From: Unio delphinus
Lineage: Eukaryota; Mollusca; Bivalvia; Unionida; Unionidae
Length of the DNA: 64,000 bases
Assembly (NCBI GenBank): GCA_029339505.1
Contig: JAQISU010000071.1
Location: 62,001-126,000 of the forward strand
Direction of reading: 5' to 3'
Shown here: in pieces, positions 33,078 to 48,077 of the stretch
Layout: every line of letters starts with the position of its first letter
Numbering within the stretch: the first letter of the stretch is position 1
The notes under the pieces: generated by a model
What the model saw: the letters and a program-made list of their open reading frames with translations, nothing else
Databases searched by the model: none
What the model was told of the DNA's origin: nothing
Made by a program: the position numbers and the translations under genes

Positions 33078-35392
33078 ATCCATCCATTATTACATATGAG
33101 TGAAGATGTATCGATACACATATGACAAACTACATGTAGATAAATCTGACAACATGTAAGCTAATGTCTACATTCATATAAATAAACAGAAACCATTCAC
33201 ATAGTTCTATATCAATCGAGATTCATATATCAAAGTTGAGATGTGTGAAATCAGATAATTACAAATACGTTAAGCTGCATCTCTCAACATATATCCATAT
33301 ACAAATACCAATAACTATCCACATTAACCAAAATACATTGAGATATTTCAATCCAAATACAACTATCTATGTCGATGTTTTCCTATTCCGCTAGATTCAC
33401 TCGATACCTGAATATTACAATCTACATTTGACAATCTACGTAGACTAATGGATATCTATATTTTTCCATCTACGTGCAGATGTATCTATATACATATAAC
33501 AAACTACATGAAGACAGATCTGACAACATGTAAGCTTCTGTTTGGAGATATATCGGTAGACCAAACCAAATTACTTCGTGCTATATCAAACGACTTACAT
33601 GTATCAACGTTGATGTTGAATACAGATGTTTCCATCCTAGTTAAGATGCTTATCTCAACATATATGCATCTACATAAAGCTATAACTATCCATATTTACT
33701 GGAATGGATCGAAATATTTCAATCCAAATATATTCATCTACGTTGCGGTATTTCAATTCAGGTAGATTCACTTTCTTGGGGATAAATGCATCTATATATG
33801 ACAATGTACGTAGACTCATAGATCTCTACATTATTCCATTTGCGGGAAGATGTATCGATATACATATGACAAATTACATATATATAAATCTGACAACATG
33901 TAACCTTATGTCTGGTGACATATCTATGGCCATAAACGAATCATATAATTCTATATCTTATTGAGATTCAACTATCAGAATTGCGATGTCTGAAATCAGA
34001 TATTTCCAACCTCGTTAAGGTTATGCTGCATCTCTCAACAAATATCCATATACAAATAGCTATTATTATCCATATTTACTAGAATTCATGGAGATATTTC
34101 AATAAAAATATATGCATTTACGTTGCGGTATTTGAATTCAGGTAGATTCACTTTCTTGGGGACAAATGTATCCACAAATGACAATCTACGTAGACTGATA
34201 GATCTCTATAGTATTCCATCTGCGTGAAGATGTATCGATATACAAATGACAAACTACATATAGATAAATCTGAAAACATGTAACCTTATGTCTAGAGACA
34301 TATATATAGACAGAAACAAATCACATAGTCCTACGTCAATAGAGATTCATCTATCAAAGTTGAGATGTCTGAAATCAGATAATTCCAACTACGTTAATCT
34401 GCATCTCTCAACATATATCCATCTACACATAGCTATAACTACCCACATTAACCAAAATACATCGATATATTTCAATCCAAATACAACTATCTATGTCGAT
34501 GTTTTCCAATTCCTCTAGATTCACTCGAAACCTGAATATTACATCTAAATATGACAATCTACGTAGACTAAAATATATATACGTATTTCCATCTACGTGC
34601 AGACGTATCTATATACAAATATCACACTACATGAGGATAAATCTAACAATATGTAAGCTTTTGTTTGGAGATATATCTGTTAACCAAACCAAATTACATC
34701 GTGATATATCAACGTTGATGTGGCTGAATGCAGATGTTTTCAGCTTTATTAAGATGCTTATCACAACATATATTTATCCACACATAGATATAACTATCCA
34801 TATTTACTATAATATATCGATATATTTCAATTAAAATATTCTTCTTCTTTGCGGTGTTTCAATTAAGGTAGATTCACTTTCTTGGGGATAAATATATCTA
34901 CATATCACAATCTACGTTGTCTGATAGATCTCTTCATTATTCCATCTGCGTGAAGATGTATCGATATACATATGACAAACTACATGCAGATAAATCTGCC
35001 AACATGTAACCTTATGTCTGGTGACATATCTAGGCAATAATCAATCACATAGTTCTATATAGAGATTCATCTATCAAAGTTGAGATGTCTGATATCAGAT
35101 AATTTCAACTACGCTAAGCTGTATTTCTCAACATATATCCATCTACACATAGCTATAACTCTCCACATTAACCAAAATACGTCGAGATATTTCAATCCAA
35201 ATAGAACTATGTATGTCGATGTTTTCCAATTCCTCTAGAGTCGCTCGATACCAGAATACTACATCTACAATCTACGTAGACTAGTATATATCTACGTATT
35301 TCCATCTACGTGCAGACATATCTATATACAGATAACAAACTACATGAAGATAATTCTTACATCATGTAAGCTTATGTTTGGAGATATATCTT
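33078..35392. repeat. Satellite array 2a, same orientation as array 1
   Basis: Continuation of the array interrupted by copy 1; removing copy 1 and one ATCCA restores a normal monomer junction. Words such as 'AGATGTATCGATATACATATGAC' recur at monomer spacing. Ends at an orientation switch. Confidence 0.85.
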
Positions 35393-38852
<3,460 letters not shown>

Positions 38853-39105
38853 AGCAGCGGGGGGGGGGGGGGGAGTACAACTTTTTCCGACAAAGTCACT
38901 TTAAGCCCTCAAAACGGAGAATACAGCCTTCCTGCGAATCTCATATTTTAACCAAAAAAAAAGAAAGTCTCCATTTGGTAAACGGAGACTTATTGATTTC
39001 TTGCTCAAAACATGAGTTTGCGCGGTGATACTCTATTCGCGTTTTCGTTGCTTAACCGTAAAGCGTCGCAGCGGTGTTGTCATCGACCCCCCTACCCCTG
39101 CTGCT
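38853..39105. repeat. Left TIR, copy 2
   Basis: 253 bp. Starts AGCAGC plus a run of 15 G and ends CCCTGCTGCT. Contains a GTCTCC...GGAGAC stem. It matches 52675-52893 inverted, but has about 23 extra bases near 39010-39040. Confidence 0.9.
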
Positions 39106-39180
39106 ATCGGTTAATAATTTATTTCAACCAAATATTTGATCAAGTCTTTAGGACTTTACAAACAAACTAATCGCATACAC

Positions 39181-41115
39181 CTAGTCTTGTAGATCAATCA
39201 AATTATTTGACTGGTCGGTGAGTCGGAAATTAATTCTCGTTAGCGAATTATTATGGCATCGCATGTAGACAGGATTAATTGGGTTTTCAATAACTAGGAA
39301 TCCTGGAGGAGCTGTTGGTGCAAAACGAATAAAGATTATATCCTTGCTGAGCTTGATTTGATTGCTCGAGATTTATTTGATAGCTTCCATCAATAAAATC
39401 ACATGTTAAATTGAGCGCAATCACCGTTGAAATATTCACATTGTGCGGGGCAATATGCCTACCACCGCCATCTGGGTCATTATTATGCTTGAGGATAGTT
39501 GAATCTTGTAATACCTTGATAACAATCCTAACAATTTGTTTTACTTCCTCGGCGTTGTATCCGGGAAACTTCAAATTAAGCATATCGGCTTCTGTGGTAT
39601 TGTAACCGGTTAGGAATCCTTGTTTATTGTCGCTGTTGTCATTTTTTATTGTTTGAATAATTAGTTCATTTATATATTCCATGTCAGATACAAGCTGATT
39701 TAGTATTTCAACGTGTTTTCGCGATTTTGTTTGCCGTAGTTGTTCTAGTTGTGTTTTAGGTAATTGATTAATTTCATTAAAATAACCAGTGACGTCATTT
39801 AGCGTAAATGAAATATTAACAGATGAATCCGCTGTTCTTTTAATGATAAAATCCCATTGCAATGTGTTTTTCTTGGTAAATATAAATCTATCGCGATTTT
39901 TCCTTTTTTATATCAGATAAATTATCTCGATATATGGGATTAATTTCAAGATATGATTGTACGTCTGTGGTTAAGTCGGTGGTGGATTTTTCCGGTGGTT
40001 TTTCAGGCCATCCTAACACTGTTCTTAACGAGCTGTTATATATATCTACAGCGTATCCCTCTGTGCTTATTTCGATCGACGACGAGAGCGTCGGTTCATG
40101 AAGATTAATAGATATTTTTGATTCTTTTCCAGGGATTGATTCTATTCTACGCTGAATTTCAGAATTGATTTGCTCAATTTGGTACGACCCAGTTGGTAAT
40201 GAAACAGTTTCCCACGCTGGAGTACCATCACCGTTGAAATATTCACATTGTGCGGGGCAATATGCCTACCACCGCCATCTGGGTCATTATTATGCTTGAG
40301 GATAGTTGAATCTTGTAATACCTTGATAACAATCCTAACAATTTGTTTTACTTCCTCGGCGTTGTATCCGGGAAACTTCAAATTAAGCATATCGGCTTCT
40401 GTGGTATTGTAACCGGTTAGGAATCCTTGTTTATTGTCGCTGTTGTCATTTTTTATTGTTTGAATAATTAGTTCATTTATATATTCCATGTCAGATACAA
40501 GCTGATTTAGTATTTCAACGTGTTTTCGCGATTTTGTTTGCCGTAGTTGTTCTAGTTGTGTTTTAGGTAATTGATTAATTTCATTAAAATAACCAGTGAC
40601 GTCATTTAGCGTAAATGAAATATTAACAGATGAATCCGCTGTTCTTTTAATGATAAAATCCCATTGCAATGTGTTTTTCTTGGTAAATATAAATCTATCG
40701 CGATTTTTCCTTTATTATATCAGATAAATTATCTCGATATATGGGATTAATTTCAAGATATGATTGTACGTCTGTGGTTAAGTCGGTGGTGGATTTTTCC
40801 AGTGGTTTTTCAGGCCATCCTAACACTGTTCTTAACGAGCTGTTATATATATCTACAGCGTATCCCTCTGTGCTTATTTCGATCGACGACGAGAGCGTCG
40901 GTTCATGAAGATTAATAGATATTTTTGATTCTTTTCCAGGGATTGATTCTATTCTACGCTGAATTTCAGAATTGATTTGCTCAATTTGGTACGACCCAGT
41001 TGGTAATGAAACAGTTTCCCACGCTGGAGTACCATCGGGTTTATTCCACAAAAACCTTAACGAGTTAATAGGTTGCTGACCACCAAATGCAACCGATCTG
41101 ATATTAGGCCAACAA
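39181..41115 (-). pseudogene. Penton/spike-like virion protein with internal duplication
   Basis: C-terminus at 39181-39183. Same domains as the copy 1 protein: 'GSYQIEQINSEIQRRIESI', 'STEGYAVDIYNSSLRTVLGW', a helical middle ('LEQLRQTKSRKHVEILNQL') and 'TCDFIDGSYQINLEQSNQAQ'. An 807-bp tandem duplication repeats the middle of the gene in frame length but with a join in the wrong place. Single-base shifts near 39905 and 40711 break each copy. The N-terminus is lost at the inverted segment near 41120. Confidence 0.65.
39420..41033. repeat. 807-bp tandem duplication
   Basis: Units 39420-40226 and 40227-41033. The junction lies at a short ATC microhomology. Only a few differences were seen by eye (for example TTTTTTATATC versus TTTATTATATC, CCGGTGG versus CCAGTGG), so it is recent but not a simple sequence copy. 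Confidence 0.92.
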
Positions 41116-41120
41116 CATCG

Positions 41121-41293
41121 GATATGAACGAATTATCTATCGACAGCGAGATCATCTCGGATAATTTCGAGTACGCGAACACGAGTTCTCAGAAAAAACT
41201 CAGTGATTATACTGCTCGGTACCGGGTGGTATTTGACGCGTACTCGAAATTATCCGAGATGATCTCGCTGTCGATAGATAATTCGTTCATATC
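41121..41293. repeat. Perfect 57-bp inverted repeat with 59-bp loop
   Basis: Arms 41121-41177 and 41237-41293 are exact reverse complements (GATATGAACGAATTATC... and its complement). The loop is 41178-41236. It lies where the membrane-protein gene should continue and flanks an inverted piece of that gene. Confidence 0.95.
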
Positions 41294-41634
41294 CCATGTT
41301 GAATTTTCCACGATGACCCAGATAACTGTTAAGTTCTCGCGGTGGCGACTGCCGCGATTACTGTTGCCGCGGAGATAGCGATTGGAACTGCAATCGGAGC
41401 CATCATGATCACCGTCGACAAAATAACCCCGGCGCTGGCCATCACACCGGACACCGAGTACACGGTGATGTCGATGATTGCTACGCTGCGTCGGTATTTT
41501 TTCATTTTTTCACGATAGCGCTCAGAAAGCGATTTCAAGTTCGCGGAAAATTCTTTCACGGTATCATATCGATATCGATGAGATTTTGATACCTCTGGGA
41601 CTATTATCGGTTCAATTGATTTCATCGATGTCAT
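41178..41634 (-). pseudogene. Two-segment membrane protein, with 3' part inverted
   Basis: 41329-41634 on the minus strand gives the N-terminus ('YRYDTVKEFSANLKSLSERY', then hydrophobic 'VYSVSGVMASAGVILSTVIM' and 'VPIAISAATVIAAVA'). The next section of the protein, recognisable by 'SSQKKLSDYTARYRVVFDAY' and 'KLSEMISLSIDNSFIS', reads on the plus strand at about 41178-41320. The gene therefore has an internal inversion associated with the 57-bp inverted repeat and cannot be expressed whole. Confidence 0.7.
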
Positions 41635-41663
41635 TACTATTTTAAATCCGCTAGTGTTTTCAT

Positions 41664-43286
41664 TTATTCGATTGTGTACTCGGATTTATGGTCGGTGGGG
41701 GGAATACCGGATACAAATTCTAGCGTCCAGGGTAGCGAATCCCTAACCACTGACTCGTCGAGTGTGGTTATATCAATCCTAATAGGGTATCTTATTCGGT
41801 CGGATGCTGCTGGTATCATATCGTTTATATCTGTTACTGTGTTAACACCGCTTATATATATTGCCGGGCCGACTCCCAAATCAAATTTATGGCGATGTAT
41901 TATTGTAAATCGATAACAACCCGGTATACTACCATATTTGCTGTGAAAATGTAAACTATTTTCCTTTCCTTGGATCCAATCAAAGGTCCCACTGGCAACT
42001 GTGTATACGATGTTACCAACGGTTTTTACGCGGTGGGAAATTTTTACCTTATCGAGTCGTTCGATCATTTTTGTAAAATCATCTTTGACGGCATTAACTG
42101 TTGTTTTACTTTCATTGATAGCCGCGATAATTTCAACGAGAGTCATATCTAAGTGGGATTCCCAAAAACTTAACAACGGCGTCGTTGTTGGGGTTTTGTA
42201 CCTTTTTAAGATCTTCTTTTAGTTTAAGAATATCATTGTAAATATCGAGATATATTGCCCTGATTATGGTAGGATCTATTGTCCCTCTCACCCTCTGTCA
42301 GAAAAGAATGAAGCCAGAAGGTTTCTGCTGTTAAGCTGTGCATGGTCTTTAAGATACAGGTCGATCTGAAAAAAATTTGTCGTGATATCTTGGGGTTTAC
42401 TGCCCTCAAAGAAATTATTAACAATTTCGCTGGTGAGATTTTGTTCGTCAATAGCTTTTTTAACTTCAGCGAGGGTTGGGCCTGTCAGAGATGTGGTTTC
42501 AGACACAGGTGTTCTCCCAAAACATTTATCCTCGATGGTATTAAGTGTTGTTTGTCTCACCATAAACATATTAATATCTTTGAGAGTCATCGTAGATGTA
42601 ACCGGGACACCAAAGAAATTATTAGCGACGTAGGCATTGTGAGTATGCTTGCCAATAAACTCGCTAATTTCAGCGAGAGTCATGCCTGCCACAAGCGGGG
42701 TTCTAAAATACTTTCCAACGACGTCGTTAGTGGGTTTTTGTACCTTTTCAAGATTTTCTATTAGTTTAGAAATATCCGTGTAAATATCGAGATAATTTGC
42801 CTTGATTTCATTTTCATTCATCATCCTCCCCGCCTCCTTGATAAAAAAGAATAAAGATAGAAAGTTTTTAATTTCAGAGAGAGTCATGCCAACCACAAGT
42901 GGGGTTCCAAAGAATTTATGTACGACATTTTTGCGAAAAGTATTATAACCTCGTATATACTCATCCAGATCGCGGCCATGGGCGGCAATCGCGTCGGTGA
43001 TCGTAGACACACGTGCGCCTGGTTTAAGTCGCCCGTCGCTGGAATACAGCGCAATAGAGTTTTCAGCGGCGTCGCGCTGCCGTATCAAAATTTCATCCGC
43101 GGATATATTACTGCTTTTCAATTTACCCTTTCTATCTTGAAATACAACTATTTCGTTCGGGTCAACACTTGCTAAATTTAACGTCTCAGCGATTTCATCT
43201 TCAATTATTTTTTTACATCCTTGATAGAACCCGCAGATGTTCCGCGGTGGGTTTCGACATTGACAGAGATCGTCCCAAAATATCAA
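41664..43286 (-). pseudogene. Fibre-like protein with a different shaft, frameshifted
   Basis: Two frames: 42288-43286 (332 aa) and 41664-42176 (170 aa). Shared with copy 1: 'EIVVFQDRKGKLKSSNIS' at the start and the head ('VYTVASGTFDW', 'CYRFTIIHR', 'PWTLEFVSG') at the end. The shaft has one 'SNISADEILIRQ' unit and then several different units of the form FFGTPLVxGMTLSEI spaced by helices. Frameshifts lie at about 42230 and at the N-terminus. Proposed virion attachment fibre by layout only. Confidence 0.65.
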
Positions 43287-43313
43287 TCATTATTGTTAGC
43301 GCAGCTCGTGTTT

Positions 43314-43817
43314 TCAATTTATTGATTCTCTAAAATTACCTTGTAATTTCCCACTCGTGTATTTATTTACAACCAGATTAGGTGGTTTCTGTGACGATGA
43401 AATCTTCGCGAGGACATTTAATACTACACGGCCGTATATCGGTGGATCATTTAATTGTTGTGTTGGCAGCGTGGAATAAAAAATCGGAAGCTCTTTGAGT
43501 TTCATCGAAGAATTTATATACCGCATAAACTCGCTTGGCGGAGCTAACCCATATGAATCAAAATAAACAATTCCACGTGGATCAATCGCGAATGCAACCC
43601 AGTGAGTTCCTGATCCGCTGCTGTTATCAAGATTGATGATACCGGTTTCAACGTTATTTGGTTTTCTCGGTAATTGATCTCTCATAAAAAACTCTCTGAA
43701 GTTTTTTATCGCTAATTTTTTAGCAGCATCAATTAAATCAAAATTGGACATGGGAACAATTGGGTTTTCAACTAATAAACCGTTCATGGTATTCTCAGAC
43801 CCTTTCCGCTGTACCAT
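43314..43817 (-). pseudogene. Adenain-like protease with catalytic Cys replaced by Tyr
   Basis: 167-aa open frame with 'GTHWVAFAID' (His), 'IVYFDSYGLAPP' (Asp) and 'LPTQQ', but the nucleophile position reads 'DPPIYGRVVLNVL', Tyr in place of Cys (TAC codon at the TGC position). The frame is otherwise uninterrupted, so this single change would abolish cysteine-protease activity. Its link to the upstream pX-like gene is shifted. Confidence 0.8.
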
Positions 43818-43839
43818 GAATACGGAGTTCTTAGTAGTC

Positions 43840-44310
43840 TTAAACCCTTTCCCTTTTTTTATATCCTTTCCCAGTTGCCTTTTTCAACGCCATCCCTGCC
43901 GCGGTCCCAACGGCTCCCAACGCAGCCGCTTTCGCCACCGCTGGGGTAGCCGCGGCAATTAGCGCTGGTATTGCAGCTAACAATGGAAATATACCACCTG
44001 ATGTTATCATGTTGGCGACTGCAGCCTTTGAAAATACAATTTGAACCCCTCGCTGTTTCTTTAGAGCATCATTGAAATGTTTTATTTGACGATCCGTCAA
44101 TGATATTTTATGTGTACCGCCGGACATCTGCGCTGGTTTTAACGTTATTGTTGTTCCACATTCTTTAGTGGATTTTGATCGCAATTTCTTGACCTGACCA
44201 TTCGTCAGCTTGACACTAACAACACAATATGTTATTTTATTGTAAAACACATTTATGCTTTCAAGTGATCTAATTGTGAATCGTTTACATATTTTCCACT
44301 GGTGCATCAA
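43840..44310 (-). pseudogene. pX-like core protein, start codon lost
   Basis: Matches copy 1 from the second residue, but the ATG is ATA here ('ITYCVVSVKLT'). The open frame extends upstream only through the capsid gene's end. It retains 'TITLKPAQM', 'LTDRQIKHFNDAL' and the conserved 'GGIFPLLAAIPALIAAATPA' core, and ends in a basic 'GKGYKKRERV' tail. The tail is shifted away from the protease frame near 43855 in an A/G run. Confidence 0.7.
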
Positions 44311-45679
44311 TAAGTCTCATTCGTCCACCATCCCCTTCAAGTAGCATTGATTTATCACTGAGAATGACAGCAACCGCTCTATAATTAGCAATAGCGCCAC
44401 GAAGGACATTAGCTCTTAAGTGTATATCAACGACGGATTGCCTTGTTAAATCAAGATGTTCCAGCGAAAAGTAGTAGATCGTAAACAAGTTCTTGAAATC
44501 ATATTGCGATATTTGCAAACCAGTATCAACATTTTGATCACAGCCCATATATGACAGCATACGATGGTACACGCGAGCAATATGGGTTTGACCGAAATTA
44601 AGTTGTATGTCTTCGGATGGTTCCTGCTGGCCATTTATTCTCAACGAGACCTCAGTAACTCCTAATTGATCAAATATCATATGACTGTGCAATTTTGAAT
44701 TCACTCTTGTCATATCCTGCAACGTGATAAATATATGACGTGGAGCTGAAACGCCTTGTTGTGATGCCAAGTTCCATGTAAATGTACCATTGATATTTGA
44801 TTGCTTAACATATGTTGTTGTTGTTAGCCAACTTAGCAATGATTTGCCACCCGCATCCATAAATGATAGTAGTCGCTGTTCTGTGGTAATTGAAGGGGTC
44901 ATTACTGGTATCCACAAGACCAATTTAGTTAAAATGACTTTACCAGCGTCAGCATCTGGATTTGCAGGATCCGCTGGAATTCTCCAGATTGCATCATCGT
45001 CAATACCCTTTCGCACGAGTATTACTGTATGCTTCGCTCCATAAATAACTTTTCGTACATTTCTACAGAATCCAAATATATGATGCAACGGAATCGCACA
45101 TGAAAACGATCTACGTTGTCCTGCCAACATTGCTATTCGTGTTACAGCTTCTAGATTGTACTGGGGATCAGTATTTATAATCATATCCTCGATAGCAGCA
45201 GGGGCGGGAGGACCAGCACGATCATTTGGTCGTCGTACAATAAATTGAGTGTGTCCAGCAGTGTTTTTATTATCTTTTGCAAACATCATAGACGGACCTG
45301 CTGATCTTGTATAATCGTCAGAATATCTTGCTAACCCAATTATTGTTGTAGCCATATCAGCATCACGTTCTATAGACTCAATCTATTTTCCGTTAATGAA
45401 ATATCCCGCGGATTCAAATAGCGCCATGATACCATTATTGACTAAGCCGACTTTGGTACCATCTGGATACGGTGCGGGTACAACAGGAGTATCAGTAAGT
45501 CGTACTTCGATAAACGCTTCAGCGGGTAGAAAGTATTTTCTGGTATCATGGACTTGAAGTTCAATTCGCGATCGAATATCTGCTTGTATTGCACGATAGA
45601 AATAAAATTGATAATTGCCGACAGAATCGTTCTTGCGTACTTGGGCATCTAACGTGGGATCAGCTGTTCGTTTAAACAT
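44285..45679 (-). pseudogene. Major capsid protein, full length with one nonsense codon
   Basis: 465 codons including the stop; a single TAG at 45383-45385 interrupts an otherwise open frame, where copy A has a Glu codon. Landmarks: 'RSRIELQVHDTRKYFLPAEA', 'GTKVGLVNNGIMALF', 'ARYSDDYTRSAGPS', 'RSFSCAIPLHHIFGF', 'LTKLVLWIPVMTPS', 'GTFTWNLASQQGVSAPRHIF', 'FDQLGVTEVSLRINGQQEP', 'YYFSLEHLDLTRQ' and 'VILSDKSMLLEG'. The second half matches Polinton hexon-like (double-jelly-roll) capsid proteins as I know them. It assembles as trimers forming the icosahedral shell. Confidence 0.85.
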
Positions 45680-45728
45680 TATATTAAGATACTAGTATTT
45701 TCAATTGTGAAATTCTTTGTAATCATCG

Positions 45729-46204
45729 TCGTTTCTGTTTTCGTTTCAAACCACTTCCTGCTATCATGTTTGCGATATCATCTTGGTTATTGTTCGCCAG
45801 CTGCGCAGCCACGGATGACGGAGTCACCGAAGCAGTCAACGACGCTAATTTTTCTTCCACAGCGGTATTTATTGCTTTGCTGACACTTGCAGGCATCACT
45901 GCTGTAGATGGCAGTACAACTGGCTGCTTTTTAGTCGTCGCACCAATGATATTATTTTATTTTTCGCGGCAGAAAATGCCTTTCCGGCAAGATTTCCAAC
46001 AGCGCTGATTCCATTATCACGTATAACATCAATGGCCTTCATTGATAATTGTTTAGCTAACGTCGCCACTTTTGGGGCCATTCTTGTAAATAGCCCCGCA
46101 ATGGTACTGCCGAAACCATCTCCGTAATATGCTCTATAAACAGGCAATCGTGAGTTCCCCACGTAGACGCTTACGGGTTTATCATGGTTGTAGTGTATGA
46201 TCAT
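45729..46204 (-). pseudogene. Minor capsid protein (pVI-like position), one frameshift
   Basis: N-terminal frame 45896-46204: 'MIIHYNHDKPVSVYV', 'LPVYRAYYGDGFGSTIAGLF' (Gly-rich, amphipathic), then 'LAKQLSMKAIDVIRD' and 'AFSAAKNKIISLVRR'. After a shift near 45950 the second frame has 'PSTAVMPASVSKAI' and a basic end 'GLKRKQKRR' at 45729. About 155 residues. Short proteins with a 'VYRGxxxxxGxGIGxxFxGLFR' start are common in animal Polintons. A membrane-lytic or cementing role is inferred. Confidence 0.65.
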
Positions 46205-46238
46205 CTTGTTATAAAACTAGTAGTTTTTCAATTAGTGA

Positions 46239-47231
46239 TCAATCGTTGTAATAACCATAGGCGTCTCTGTGATTTTCAACTAATTCTGCAATGAGTTCTC
46301 GATATACATCAATGCCCATGATACCGCCGGCAAATAATCGTCTACAGATATCAGCTGCTTCATTAATTATCTCGACGGAGTTGTTTCCGGCTCGTTTTCC
46401 CCCGGTAAGTACATCTAACCGTGATATTTCACTGAGAAAATGACCAGGACATGTCACGGTTGCGTTGAAATTCTTTGGATTGCCAATCGAATATCCTTTT
46501 CCACTTGTTTCTTTAGAACCGGCTTCTGTTTTTATGACTATTTGTTCCGGAATTGGATCCTCCGTATAACGTGGTGGTTGTGGACCGCCTTTAACCATAG
46601 CTAGAAAGTCATCATAACCAGGGTGCTGCAACGTTCTGATTTTATCCCCGCCGTGTCTCGCTAAATATAATTTTGATACCCAAACGTCTCTGGTTTTTAT
46701 AAAACTTTTCAACCCTTCGTTTATTAAATTCTCTCTTTTACCCTTTGGAAAATTGTCTCTAGCAAAATCAGCTAATTCGGAATCCGTAGCGAGATTTCCA
46801 ATTTCATTTAATGTTGCGACTGTAAATATACTTTCAGGTGAATAGTCCTTTCCTCCAGCTGCACCTTGTTGTTCTTCTTCGCGTTCTTCAATTTCGCGTT
46901 GAGTTTTTATTTAACGGGATAGCTGTTGTATCCCTGTGCGCGTTTGTTCGGTCTCTGCTGCTATCTTTTCAAGAGCATCAAGCAGCGGCGCCTTCTTTGC
47001 TCGTTCTTTTTCAGGAATATCTCCGTATATCGCTGCTTCAGTTAACTTTTTCACATCTTTTGTCGCACTTGTTATCGGAGTTAACAGTTGTTCACTTGAC
47101 ACAGAAAAGTCAGTTTGCATTTGTTGTCACTGCTGAAGTTTTTCGCGAAGTCTGTCTCGAACCGGTATAAACTTTTTAATTGCTGCTAGCCGCTCGCGGG
47201 ATAATTTAGTTGTAAGCGATTCACCTACCAT
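46239..47231 (-). pseudogene. Unknown virion-operon protein (MVGE family), two in-frame stops
   Basis: One frame of about 330 codons from ATG 47229-47231 ('MVGESLTTKLSRERLAAIKK') to 46239, interrupted by a TGA at about 47127 and a TAA at about 46912. The N-terminus (including FIPVRDRLREKL) is shared with copy A. The middle is rich in Glu/Gln/Lys and likely coiled coil. The C-terminal ~150 residues ('TRDVWVSKLYLARHGGDK', 'CPGHFLSEISRLDVLTGGKR', 'EIINEAADICRRLFAGGIMG') look folded. No known domain recognised; position suggests a scaffold, packaging or minor virion role. Confidence 0.6.
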
Positions 47232-47296
47232 ATATTGTTTGTGAACTGAGTTTTCAAATGTGAAACTATCACAATTAAAAGCTGAGTTTTTAAATA

Positions 47297-47575
47297 ATGT
47301 ACTATGAAGCTAACGTATCCATCTCCGACAGGGTTAAACTATACGACGCTATCCGCGAATGTTTCAGAAATAACATCGCTAAGGGTTTCCAAATTGTAAT
47401 ATCTGAGAACGGCGATGAACGATTTTTGTTAACGACGCGGCAACAACAGTAACTACGTGAAAATGGAGGCGTCGCGTTGATTACTTGCTGCCACAACCAG
47501 ATCATCCAGTACGCACATAACTGCATGAGTAAGCCCAAACTGCTGAGTATTCTTTCAGGAGAAAATCCAATGTGA
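47297..47575 (+). pseudogene. Small plus-strand gene opposite to the virion operon
   Basis: ATG at 47297 opens a 51-codon frame ('MYYEANVSISDRVKLYDAIR', 'FQIVISENGDERFLL') ending at TAA 47450-47452. The same frame then continues open to 47575 with 'NGGVALITCCHNQIIQYAHN'. It starts 65 bp from the divergent MVGE-family gene and converges with the 123-aa gene. Amino-acid composition is ordinary rather than random. It could be a ~91-aa gene with one nonsense codon or a 51-aa gene. No homologue was found in the other copies. Confidence 0.45.
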
Positions 47576-47648
47576 CAAGTGTAACAAGTGTTACAAAAAA
47601 CGCTAAAAAAATTACTGAAAGCCTATTTTTATAGTAACGCTCACGTGG

Positions 47649-48020
47649 TTAGGATACTGGTTTTTCATCGCTTAATATTTTTCTAAGATCACGAACCTTA
47701 GAACTAATTTCAGTTCGTTTTTGATACTCTTGGCCGAGCTTTTGACGTATTGCTTCAACGGTGCTAAATAGCGTTATAAATACATTAATGTCGTTACCGT
47801 ACAAACAAGCATTGATGGACTTTTGAATTCCTTTCACGAGCCTGTACATCGTATGTAAAACATAACGACCCTTACTAGACTGATACTCAATGTCTTCATA
47901 TTCCGAGGCAATCCAGTCGCAGTCGAGATCTTCAGATAATACTATCCCTCGATTTTTCAAATTTGAAATTTCAACAATTATAGAATTTACATCTTTGATA
48001 TCATTATTTATATAATACAT
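47649..48020 (-). CDS. Unknown 123-aa helical protein, first gene of virion operon
   Basis: Intact frame 'MYYINNDIKDVNSIIVEISN', then 'DLDCDWIASEYEDIEY', 'RYVLHTMYRLVKGIQKSINA', 'FITLFSTVEAIRQKLGQEYQ' and a basic helical end. No membrane segment or signal. A broken relative is at 6120-6383. The conserved GGGTGTC...TTTTTGACC motif sits 27-43 bp upstream of the start. Function unknown. Confidence 0.6.
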   Translation of the reverse strand: MYYINNDIKDVNSIIVEISNLKNRGIVLSEDLDCDWIASEYEDIEYQSSKGRYVLHTMYRLVKGIQKSINACLYGNDINVFITLFSTVEAIRQKLGQEYQKRTEISSKVRDLRKILSDEKPVS

Positions 48021-48046
48021 TTTACCTCTAATTATTAAAAAATATT

Positions 48047-48063
48047 GGGTGTCGTTTTTGACC
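48047..48063 (-). promoter_or_regulatory. Conserved motif upstream of leftward virion operon
   Basis: GGGTGTCGTTTTTGACC, preceded by an A/T-rich AATTATTAAAAAATATT stretch. It matches 6521-6537 of copy A at 13 or more of 17 bases, in a region otherwise unalignable. Confidence 0.5.
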
Positions 48064-48077
48064 CGTTTTGTTGTTTG

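Noticed and set aside
44446..44634. Minus-strand 62-aa frame within the capsid gene
   Set aside because: An out-of-phase shadow of the conserved capsid C-terminal region, with no independent support.
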